Source: Bacteroidota bacterium (lineage in GTDB: Bacteria; Bacteroidota; Bacteroidia; Bacteroidales; Prolixibacteraceae). Taken from it: 5,861 nucleotides of DNA. Shown piece after piece: positions 1 to 5,861 of this stretch. Each line of letters opens with the position of its first letter. The stretch's first letter is position 1. The notes under the pieces were generated by a model. The model was given only the letters and a program-made list of their open reading frames with translations, was not told the DNA's origin and made no database searches. The stretch lies in contig JAUYEQ010000113.1 of NCBI GenBank assembly GCA_030691295.1, positions 1 through 5,861 on the forward strand. The letters run 5' to 3'. A program made the position numbers and the translations under genes.

Positions 1-253
1 CACCTTCCTGATCATTAATTACTGCGTAATTGGAATAAGGTATATTTGAGTTAATAATAGCATTTGAAATGGTTTGACAGTTGTGTATAATGCTTTCAGA
101 ATAAGGGATAGGCACTGTAAAGCAAGCATAACTAATATTACCACCACTTGCTTTATTGTAATAATGTTCTTCATTTCCAATGATATTTGTGGCACTTGCG
201 GAACCTTTATACTCAATAAATAAATTTTGAGAAATTAAAGGATTTATCTGCAT
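1..253 (-). CDS. Unknown protein, N-terminal part (runs off the window; start uncertain)
   Basis: An open frame of 84 codons from the ATG at 253-251 to the left edge, with no stop, so the gene is cut by the window. The translation is protein-like: after FIEYKGSASATNIIGNEE it continues HYYNKASGGNISYACF and then VPIPYSESIIHN, rich in Asn, Ser, Ile and Tyr, suggesting beta-structure and low similarity to familiar families. No signal peptide is evident from this start. Two in-frame starts exist, 280-278 and 253-251. The second was chosen because GGGGG lies six bases before it and the intervening codons (CGA, CGG, GGG) look unlike the rest of the gene. A third possibility, in another frame, is an ATG at 299-297 that overlaps the stop of the preceding gene; it is discussed in the findings. 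The gene is A+T-rich like its upstream neighbour and probably belongs to the same transcript. The function is not recognised. Confidence 0.65.
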   Translation of the reverse strand, partial: MQINPLISQNLFIEYKGSASATNIIGNEEHYYNKASGGNISYACFTVPIPYSESIIHNCQTISNAIINSNIPYSNYAVINDQEG

Positions 254-291
254 CAATAACCCCCGCAAGGATAATCGCATGCCTATATTTC

Positions 292-1053
292 TTATTCATC
301 GTATGATATTTTAAATTTTGCAATTCTTCTATTTTCATTGTCAAAAAACATAGCTGAATTGATCTCACTATTTTCAGGCAACCTAAGGTCAATGAAAATC
401 TTAAAATGCCCATTTTCTTCAATTTCAACCTGATTCATCTTTAGGCGTGTAAATTCATTGTCATTAATTTTTTTATCATTATACAATGAATATCTAATTG
501 GCTTTTTATTTCCGGATTCGCCTCCGATTGAAAACCAATCATATTTCATCACTGTGCTAACACCTGATTCTCCTGCTTCGTTAGAGGAAAGCCCTGCGCT
601 AAATTTTTCATCAAATCTGATAAAATTCTGCGAAGCCAATATTGACAAAACTTTTTCCCCTTCTACCATATGTGAGACATAGGCAATTTGGTTATACAAT
701 GAATCGGAGAAAATCCTTTCAATCATAGGATATTTTTTAAACAATTCACTCAAATTAATATTTTCTGAATTATTCAATTCTACGTTAATCAGCTCAAGAT
801 TATAATCAAAATTATGATATAAGCTTAAGACTTTTCTCAAACTATCTTTATTTTCAATATTATGGCGCAAACCATCTTTATTAATCTGATTTACAACCTT
901 GAATAGTATTGAATCCGATTTTAAAGACTTTATTTTTTTTTCTTTCCTAAAATCATTTATTTGAGTTACTAAAATATCCTCTTTGGTCTTTTCCTGCATA
1001 TATCCTTGCATGCAAAGTATTGCTAAAACAAAAACTAATACAATTTTAGACAT
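292..1053 (-). CDS. Predicted exported protein of unknown function (faint CAP-like N-terminal half)
   Basis: A 253-residue protein not confidently assigned to a family. It starts with an export signal: K3 and hydrophobic residues 4-14, followed by a charged region from about residue 21. C14 is preceded by A-I-L, a poor lipobox, so a lipoprotein is unlikely though not excluded. Residues 25-147 are mostly helical in appearance. The pattern QINDFRKEKKIKSLKSDS (31-48), followed later by SDSLYNQIAYVSHMVEGEKV (116-135), faintly recalls the first helix and last strands of CAP/SCP proteins, but the usual His/Glu signature is not clear, so this is only a suggestion. Residues 165-250 alternate in a beta-strand-like way. 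There is no T9SS sorting domain at the C-terminus. The ATG lies 10 bp after the stop of the S74 gene, so the two are probably co-transcribed. The gene is visibly more A+T-rich than sprA or the methyltransferase, with many Asn, Lys and Ile codons, which may indicate transfer. Confidence 0.8.
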   Translation of the reverse strand: MSKIVLVFVLAILCMQGYMQEKTKEDILVTQINDFRKEKKIKSLKSDSILFKVVNQINKDGLRHNIENKDSLRKVLSLYHNFDYNLELINVELNNSENINLSELFKKYPMIERIFSDSLYNQIAYVSHMVEGEKVLSILASQNFIRFDEKFSAGLSSNEAGESGVSTVMKYDWFSIGGESGNKKPIRYSLYNDKKINDNEFTRLKMNQVEIEENGHFKIFIDLRLPENSEINSAMFFDNENRRIAKFKISYDE

Positions 1054-1063
1054 TGCTTATTTT

Positions 1064-2035
1064 TTATTTGGTTAAAATCATTCGTTTGGTATCAATTTCC
1101 CTGCCTTCAATAACAAGAGAATAAAGGTATATTCCTGGCAATAAACTGTTTCCGTTAATGGTTGCAAATTGTTTCCGTTTGCCGTTTATATTGTATTGCT
1201 GCAATTGGGTCCCATTCATGTTATAAATATACAAGACTGAAGTAGTTGCCTCATCAGGAATGAAACAACCAATTTTGGTTTCTTTGCTAAATGGGTTAGG
1301 GAAATTCTGATCAAGTTGAGCTTTGTTTTCAGCTATACTATTGGTCGTTTCGGTTAATTCCGCACTTTTAAGGTTGTTTTTACAGCAATTTACTTCAATC
1401 GATATTATCTTGCTTTTCAACTCTTCAATCTGGGTTTGTTGCTCTTTCATGGCTTCGACTAAAATGGGGATCAAACTTGTGTAGCTTACCGAATAAAGGT
1501 TACTGGTGGTATCAAGAAAAACAACTTCAGGGAAAACCTCTTTAAGTTCTTGTGCCAGAAAACCGATTTCATTTTTACCTTCCTGTTCAAGTGCTTCCTT
1601 CATTTTGGCATCTGAAACTTTAAAATAGTCTGGCTTAATATCGTACCTGACACCTCTTAATTTTGTAATTTTCACAAGGGCATTTTCCAGAGTCTTAATA
1701 TTTGTCTTCACTGATTCATCAGATGTTGTAGTAACTGCCCGTGCAATTACATGGTCGGCATAAAGCAATGCAAACCGTTTACTTGATGTTCCAAGGCAAC
1801 CATACCAGTCGTCCGCAGGATGGATGGTCGCGACGCTCCCATAACCGGTATTGTCGAATATTAATGAACCACCGCTTGTGGCCCAGAACCTGCCGGTACC
1901 AAACCAGTCTAAATTATGAGCCGGGGCAGTTTGATTTATCCCCACATACCCGTTACTGGTTACTTTGATTTGCGCGAATGCGCCAAATGAAAGGGCAATA
2001 AAACCTAAAACGAAAATAATAGCTAAATTTTTCAT
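1064..2035 (-). CDS. Secreted tail-fibre/S74-chaperone domain protein with T9SS type A sorting domain
   Basis: A 323-residue predicted T9SS cargo. Residues 1-21 form a signal peptide (K3, hydrophobic core, cleavage likely after AFA, leaving Q22). Residues 24-100 are a short passenger containing GYVGINQTAPAHNLD, as in bacterial tail-fibre-like proteins, and LGTSSKRFALLYADHV. Residues 104-200 match the Peptidase_S74 intramolecular chaperone of phage tail spikes and fibres: TSDESVKTNI, then GFLAQELKEVFPEVV and YTSLIPILVEAMKEQQ. The Ser/Lys pair of self-cleaving members fits S105 and K110. Residues 190-213 form a short coiled coil, usually trimeric in this family. Residues 241-323 are a T9SS type A C-terminal domain, beginning LDQNFPNPFSKETKIG and ending GIYLYSLVIEGREIDTKRMI. 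It is predicted to leave the cell through the SprA channel and be anchored on the surface or released. The function of the short passenger is unknown. The next gene begins 10 bp after the stop. Confidence 0.88.
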   Translation of the reverse strand: MKNLAIIFVLGFIALSFGAFAQIKVTSNGYVGINQTAPAHNLDWFGTGRFWATSGGSLIFDNTGYGSVATIHPADDWYGCLGTSSKRFALLYADHVIARAVTTTSDESVKTNIKTLENALVKITKLRGVRYDIKPDYFKVSDAKMKEALEQEGKNEIGFLAQELKEVFPEVVFLDTTSNLYSVSYTSLIPILVEAMKEQQTQIEELKSKIISIEVNCCKNNLKSAELTETTNSIAENKAQLDQNFPNPFSKETKIGCFIPDEATTSVLYIYNMNGTQLQQYNINGKRKQFATINGNSLLPGIYLYSLVIEGREIDTKRMILTK

Positions 2036-2053
2036 ACTTTTGGTTGTTTTTGT

Positions 2054-2077
2054 GGGGCGTTAGCTCCCGGTTTTTTT
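2054..2077 (+). terminator. Weak second terminator-like hairpin on the plus strand
   Basis: A 5-bp stem pairs 2054-2058 (GGGGC) with 2063-2067 (GCTCC) around the loop GTTA, and seven T residues follow at 2071-2077 after a three-base gap. It also contains one G-U pair in plus-strand RNA that becomes A-C in minus-strand RNA. The stem is short and the T-run is not adjacent, so alone it would be unconvincing. It is listed because it shares its orientation with the stronger hairpin about 45 bp to the right. Confidence 0.3.
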
Positions 2078-2098
2078 ATTAATAATTTGTTTTACTTG

Positions 2099-2136
2099 CC
2101 CCGTTCTGTCTGATACACAGGACGGGGTTTTGTTTT
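2099..2136 (+). terminator. Rho-independent terminator-like hairpin on the plus strand
   Basis: An 11-bp stem pairs 2099-2109 (CCCCGTTCTGT) with 2117-2127 (ACAGGACGGGG) around a 7-base loop, followed directly by TTTTGTTTT at 2128-2136. As plus-strand RNA the stem is complete, with one G-U pair (2105 with 2121). As minus-strand RNA the same position is an A-C mismatch, and the bases after the stem are CAAGTAAAAC rather than a U-tract. The structure therefore fits termination of rightward transcription, although every gene here runs leftward. Confidence 0.7.
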
Positions 2137-2155
2137 ATTAAAAATAATTTATAGG

Positions 2156-2187
2156 CAAGTTAATGATATTTAGATCCGGAAAGCAAA
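2156..2187 (-). promoter_or_regulatory. Possible Bacteroidota-type promoter for the S74-domain gene
   Basis: On the minus strand, TTTG (2187-2184) is followed after 21 bases by TAACTTG (2162-2156). This approximates the Bacteroidota pattern of TTTG near -33 and TAnnTTTG near -7, but the second element lacks one T. If real, transcription would start near 2150 and give a leader of a little over 100 bases that includes the inverted repeat at 2099-2127. In such an A+T-rich stretch a match of this quality can arise by chance. Confidence 0.22.
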
Positions 2188-2232
2188 TTAAAGTCTTACT
2201 TTTTTTATATGTTTCACAACATAATATAATTT

Positions 2233-2982
2233 CTACCTACAGGATATTTTGACAACCATAAACATTGACAGTTGTTTCGAAATTTTGGGCAACCATTTAT
2301 CGAAAAAGTTTAAAGCCGGATAGGTGAAATCAGGAAGTAATTGTCGTCGTGAAACTCCACCGCTAAAAAGGTAAGTGAATGGGTTTAGGTATTCGATACT
2401 TTCAATTTTTAATCCGGGAAATTTCTCCTTAAACTTTTCATTGTCGCGTACAAACACAATCCACGGCAAGGCTCCGTTGGCTCCTGAAAGTGGCCCTGCT
2501 GACGGAATCGTCCAGCCTCCTTCAGGAATAAAAGGTTCGTGATGAAAATTCTTGTAAATAAACCTACCCCAAATGCTGTTTGCAGGTTCGATCATTATTA
2601 CTTTTCCACCTTTCAGCAGAACACGACTCGCTTCCTTTAAAAATTGTTCGCTGTCGGGAATATGGTGCATGGTATCAATCATGAATATTCCACCCACCGA
2701 ATGATCTTTAAAGGGCATCTCCAATGCCGAAAAAGTCATGTCGTTCGATGGCAGATCAATGATGTCGGTACAAATTACTTTGGGCGCTATTTCTTTCAAA
2801 AAACCTCCGCCGGAGCCAAGTTCAATCAGTTGGCCATCGGGGAGATTTTTTATTTCCCGGGTAAATATTGAATACCATTCCTGGTACAATTTCCTTAAAA
2901 AATATTTCTGCTTGATGATTTCGCCATGAGCGATCGATCTTTCAGGAGAATCCAGAGAGTGTTCAATTTTATATTTTATCAT
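2233..2982 (-). CDS. Class I SAM-dependent methyltransferase (Methyltransf_11-like)
   Basis: A 249-residue predicted cytoplasmic methyltransferase with a Rossmann-type S-adenosylmethionine fold. Motif I is ELGSGGGF (residues 54-61), the acidic residue after the second strand is probably D73 in CTDI, motif II is the stretch around FMIDTMHHIP (100-109), and motif III is LLKGGKVIMIEP (122-133). After the core comes a family-specific region with FHHEPF (146-151) and GPLSGANGALPWIVF (163-177), then a hydrophobic, aromatic C-terminus without a signal peptide. From memory, proteins with this second region are common in Bacteroidota and often sit near surface-polysaccharide genes. The substrate cannot be read from the sequence. 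The ATG at 2982 gives a full-length protein; the only nearby upstream ATG (3022-3020) meets a stop after six codons. No strong Shine-Dalgarno is seen, which is normal in this phylum. The gene probably reads through from sprA, but its own promoter cannot be excluded. Confidence 0.9.
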   Translation of the reverse strand: MIKYKIEHSLDSPERSIAHGEIIKQKYFLRKLYQEWYSIFTREIKNLPDGQLIELGSGGGFLKEIAPKVICTDIIDLPSNDMTFSALEMPFKDHSVGGIFMIDTMHHIPDSEQFLKEASRVLLKGGKVIMIEPANSIWGRFIYKNFHHEPFIPEGGWTIPSAGPLSGANGALPWIVFVRDNEKFKEKFPGLKIESIEYLNPFTYLFSGGVSRRQLLPDFTYPALNFFDKWLPKISKQLSMFMVVKISCR

Positions 2983-3031
2983 CGTCCTGATTGAAGCTTT
3001 CGCAATTTATGAGGTAAAATAATCCATTGTT

Positions 3032-5861
3032 TTATTGTGCCAAAGTAAACCGGAAGCTGACCCCAAAATTGGTATTCGAAGTTGGGAAAGAACCTTTGTA
3101 AGGATTATTCATAATTTTGTCGAAATAAAGTCTCATCTGAAACCGGTCGCTCAACATATAATCAGCAGTGGTTTTTAAGGTAACAGAACCCTGTCCTGCA
3201 GTCATATCCTCAACACCTTCAACGATTTTCCGTAAAACAGTTTTATTTTTCCTGAACGACAAATCGGCCCTCACGTTCAGGTCGTTGGAATAAGATTTTT
3301 GCGATTTTTTGGTCTTGATAATTAAATCCATCCGTGTAAAACGGTAACCAAGTCCAAACACCATTTCGTTGCTCAAAATTTCAGTAATCTGGTTATTGGC
3401 AAAACTGAGCGCCAGGTTTCTGGATGATTTAAGTTCCACACGGGTTTCAAAATCATTGATCCAGGTGATGTCCATGTTGATCAGCGGGCTGAATTGCTCT
3501 GAGATACTGACCGAATTGATGTCGTTCGGGCCAATAAAATCGCCAAGGGTATTCCGCACATAACTAAAACCATCTCCGTGCAATTTATCGTCGTAATCGA
3601 GATTGGAAATAAATGAACCTACATTGTAACTAGATCGATAGGCATGGTTGAAACTGAGCGTTTTAAGATACCTTTTCAGGAATTCAGATTGCTGAACCAT
3701 GCCTTCGTAGGTGACCCTCCAGTTTGGTCGCATGTATTTGATGGAAGGGAACGGACTTAACGCAACCTTATCGGGAGTTTGCCCGGTGTAGGCTGCAATA
3801 AATGCAGGAACCATAACCTGTGGCGAAGTTGGCCCATACCCGACCGGAAAGCCTGTCAACGGATCTTTATCACCCGGGTTGTATCCTACCAAATTGTTCC
3901 CGACGCGTTGGCTGGCAATTCGCTCTGCAATCACAATGCGGTAATCTTTCAGATTTTGAAATGCCTCGGAAGCCGGAGTAGATTTTTCGCCCATTTTGCT
4001 GAAAGCAGTTTTCATGGTATTGATCGACATGGTAAAATTACCACGAACCGATTTATTTACCGGATCGAACACATCTCTCGAACTATCATAATTGTAAAAC
4101 TCAGTAGTACGTTCCGAATAGGTTCGGTTGGCATTTATATCAATCCTCAAATCGGGAAAAGGTTCGACATTTGCGCGGATATTGAATGTTTCGCTGTGCG
4201 ACATTACAAAAGGTGAATTGAGCGATGTGTCGCGGGTAATCCATCCGTTTTTAGCAGCTTTGAGCGCAAAATCCTTGTCCTGCCATCCCATCAGGAACGG
4301 AATTCCGGGAGCAATTGATGGCCCGACATTGCTGAACACCGACTGGTCAGGAGTGTAATTTCCTGAACCAAATACACGCGGAACAGGCATAAAACCTGGC
4401 ATTACCGTTCCGTCGGTGGATGAATAGCTGAGCGAAATGCTGCGAACACTCATCAAAGCACGGGCGCTGTACTGAAGAATTTTCAGTCCCAAATCCTTGT
4501 TCTGTTCCACCTTCCCCTTGACAATAAATTTAACCGAAGCAACACTTTTTTCAGGAGTAAAACTTACCCGATTTTCGTTGACCACGGTCATTTCTCCGTC
4601 AACTTTAGTTCCGTCTTTGGCAACTGCGGTAACCTCCACATCCTGTGTCTTCAGTTTATGGAATATCGACTTTGGCGTTTTGGCTTTCAGCCTTACATTA
4701 TCAACTGTATATTGAACTTCCTTCACTTTGGGTGCATCCTTTGCCGCTGCATCTCCGGCTTGTTGCCGTGGTTGCGCTGGCTGACCCGGTCGTTGCCTTT
4801 GCATTCGCTGTGTCTGCCGTGAACTTGTTCCGTATTTCTGGTTAACTTCTTTCAAAAATCCAACTTTGTTGTAAAGTGTCACCAAATTGAGCTGCCCGTT
4901 CAACTGCATCTGGCGTGAGTTTTCGATTACGTTACCCAAAACAATGGATTTGTCGGTAACCGGACCGGCCTGCCAGTCATACATACCGCGGTAAGTCGAC
5001 GAAAGTGAAGTCCAGTCGAGCAATGGCAATTTATTGATTGGAACCATGTAGGTTACATTCAACATGTGATTGTACAAAGTAGGTCGGCCAAGATTATACA
5101 GGTTGGTAAGAATGGAATCCTTCTTCATCTGATAATCATCGTCATTGCGGTTGATCCGGCCCTCAGGTTCATCAATTCTGGCGGTACTTTGATTGGAAAA
5201 ATCGAACTGGAGGCTTCTGGTTAAATTGTATCGCAAATCAAAATACCTGTTCCAGATAAAATCTTTGTTGAATGTACGCGGAATAATCATGTTTGGATTC
5301 GAGATGTTCCGAAGCTGAATTTCATTGTAATGCCGCCAAATATCGGTACGGAAAGAGATTTGCGAAGGCAGCGGATAAATATTAAAATCTTTGACCAGAC
5401 GTAAAGCTTTACTATTCAATATTTTGGTTTTTTTGAAAGGTTCGAATGCTTCAGGTCGTCCGTTAAAATTATAGCTGAACATTCCACGGTAATTCTTATC
5501 AATATTCTGCTCAATGTTGATACTCCTTTTCATTAACTCGTTGTAGGAATAGGTGACCGAAAAATTGGTCGGATCCCAGATCTTTGGTTTTCCTGATTTG
5601 CTGCTTTTGTCAACTTTCACGTTTGTAAGGTTAAAGCTTTTGCGCGTTACCAAATCCTGAGCCAGTTGTTTGATTGAATCGCGTTCTGCTTTTCCACCTG
5701 CCATATCCAGCGCATCCTTCATCTTAATGTCAGGATCGAGCGGATTGTATTTCGGATTGCTCTTACTTTCGGAATAACCTAAATAGAGCGGAATTCTGAC
5801 TTGTGCTTTTTCAGGAAAAAATTTGCCGAGTTCGAGGTTGGCAGAAATGTCGATTTCAGTC
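3032..5861 (-). CDS. sprA: Cell-surface protein SprA (Sov), T9SS outer-membrane translocon, C-terminal part
   Basis: This is the C-terminal ~942 codons of SprA, the very large outer-membrane beta-barrel that forms the T9SS export channel and is also needed for gliding in gliding species. The frame is open to the right window edge, so the 5' end is missing. SprA proteins usually have about 2,300-2,500 residues, so roughly 40% is visible. Numbering from the edge, recognisable SprA segments are IPLYLGYSE (about 23-31), NPKYNPLDPDIK (about 35-46), a region matching the conserved NENRVSFTP stretch (about 428-436), and APGIPFLMGWQDKDF (about 517-531). The protein ends in alternating aromatic and polar residues (FGVSFRFTLAQ), as expected for final barrel strands. 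A Gln/Pro/Arg/Ala-rich low-complexity linker lies at about 347-381. No frameshift or internal stop is seen. The methyltransferase gene follows after 49 bp with no clear terminator between them. The family assignment is firm; details of channel architecture come from knowledge of the family. Confidence 0.95.
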   Translation of the reverse strand, partial: TEIDISANLELGKFFPEKAQVRIPLYLGYSESKSNPKYNPLDPDIKMKDALDMAGGKAERDSIKQLAQDLVTRKSFNLTNVKVDKSSKSGKPKIWDPTNFSVTYSYNELMKRSINIEQNIDKNYRGMFSYNFNGRPEAFEPFKKTKILNSKALRLVKDFNIYPLPSQISFRTDIWRHYNEIQLRNISNPNMIIPRTFNKDFIWNRYFDLRYNLTRSLQFDFSNQSTARIDEPEGRINRNDDDYQMKKDSILTNLYNLGRPTLYNHMLNVTYMVPINKLPLLDWTSLSSTYRGMYDWQAGPVTDKSIVLGNVIENSRQMQLNGQLNLVTLYNKVGFLKEVNQKYGTSSRQTQRMQRQRPGQPAQPRQQAGDAAAKDAPKVKEVQYTVDNVRLKAKTPKSIFHKLKTQDVEVTAVAKDGTKVDGEMTVVNENRVSFTPEKSVASVKFIVKGKVEQNKDLGLKILQYSARALMSVRSISLSYSSTDGTVMPGFMPVPRVFGSGNYTPDQSVFSNVGPSIAPGIPFLMGWQDKDFALKAAKNGWITRDTSLNSPFVMSHSETFNIRANVEPFPDLRIDINANRTYSERTTEFYNYDSSRDVFDPVNKSVRGNFTMSINTMKTAFSKMGEKSTPASEAFQNLKDYRIVIAERIASQRVGNNLVGYNPGDKDPLTGFPVGYGPTSPQVMVPAFIAAYTGQTPDKVALSPFPSIKYMRPNWRVTYEGMVQQSEFLKRYLKTLSFNHAYRSSYNVGSFISNLDYDDKLHGDGFSYVRNTLGDFIGPNDINSVSISEQFSPLINMDITWINDFETRVELKSSRNLALSFANNQITEILSNEMVFGLGYRFTRMDLIIKTKKSQKSYSNDLNVRADLSFRKNKTVLRKIVEGVEDMTAGQGSVTLKTTADYMLSDRFQMRLYFDKIMNNPYKGSFPTSNTNFGVSFRFTLAQ

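Larger units (their letters stand above)
2036..2232. other. Intergenic region between methyltransferase and S74-domain gene
   Basis: This is the only sizeable non-coding stretch (197 bp). It contains the two plus-strand terminator-like hairpins at 2054-2077 and 2099-2136 and the weak minus-strand promoter candidate at 2156-2187. The remaining 2188-2232, just downstream of the methyltransferase stop, is A+T-rich with no obvious minus-strand terminator. It probably separates the sprA-methyltransferase unit from the S74-domain gene and the two genes after it. Confidence 0.6.

Noticed and set aside
19..216. Minus-strand frame of 65 codons near the left edge
   Set aside because: It overlaps the frame that is open to the edge. 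Its translation is a low-complexity run of Leu, Ile, Val and Gln, whereas the other frame gives a more balanced, protein-like sequence.
479..704. Thirteen-base direct repeat TTATACAATGAAT at 479-491 and 692-704
   Set aside because: Both copies are in the same frame of the 253-residue protein and encode the short peptide SLYN in A+T-rich sequence; chance or local codon use explains it.
1741..1968. Plus-strand open frame of 75 codons opposite the S74-domain gene
   Set aside because: It lies antisense to the signal peptide and passenger of a recognised protein and has no recognisable feature. It was considered as the gene served by the plus-strand terminators, but nothing supports its translation.
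2052..2070. Integron attC-like core (GCGTTAGC and its complement GCTAACGC)
   Set aside because: The seven-base attC core consensus is not met, no partner core lies at the right distance, and there is no integrase gene in the window.
3003..3022. Alternative small gene or upstream start between sprA and the methyltransferase (ATG at 3022-3020)
   Set aside because: It gives only six codons before a stop and has no ribosome-binding sequence, so it is not a credible gene or methyltransferase start.
3779..4216. Plus-strand open frame of 145 codons inside sprA
   Set aside because: It lies wholly opposite well-conserved SprA coding sequence, its translation is rich in Cys, Arg and His with no domain pattern, and it reads as the shadow of the minus-strand gene.

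Overview
The window looks like a chromosomal segment from a member of the Bacteroidota with a type IX secretion system (T9SS), probably in or near the Bacteroidales/Marinilabiliales. This rests on the C-terminal portion of the giant outer-membrane translocon SprA (Sov), a cargo protein with a T9SS type A sorting domain, start codons that mostly lack Shine-Dalgarno sequences, and a moderate-to-low G+C content. The species cannot be named from the sequence alone.

All recognisable genes lie on the minus strand, so they read from the right edge to the left. (1) 5861-3032: the last ~942 codons of sprA; the start lies outside the window. (2) 2982-2233: a class I SAM-dependent methyltransferase, 49 bp after sprA. 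(3) 2232-2036: a 197-bp intergenic region, the only sizeable gap. It holds one clear and one weaker terminator-like hairpin, and both fit the plus strand, against the direction of every gene. (4) 2035-1064: a secreted protein with a signal peptide, a phage-type Peptidase_S74 intramolecular-chaperone domain with an apparently intact Ser/Lys pair, a short coiled coil and a T9SS type A sorting domain. (5) 1053-292: a 253-residue exported protein of unknown function, 10 bp downstream, with at best a faint CAP-like N-terminal half. (6) 253-1: the beginning of a further unknown gene that leaves the window. Its start is ambiguous because a second frame offers a start overlapping the stop of gene 5.

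How the genes may work together: SprA forms the outer-membrane channel through which T9SS cargo leaves the cell. The S74/sorting-domain protein is a predicted cargo of that channel, and the two A+T-rich genes after it look co-transcribed with it. The methyltransferase resembles enzymes often found near surface-polysaccharide genes. A link to the lipopolysaccharide anchor of T9SS cargo is possible but is inference only. sprA and the methyltransferase look like core-genome sequence, whereas the S74 module and the two A+T-rich genes look like accessory sequence. No RNA gene, CRISPR array, insertion sequence or attachment site could be supported.
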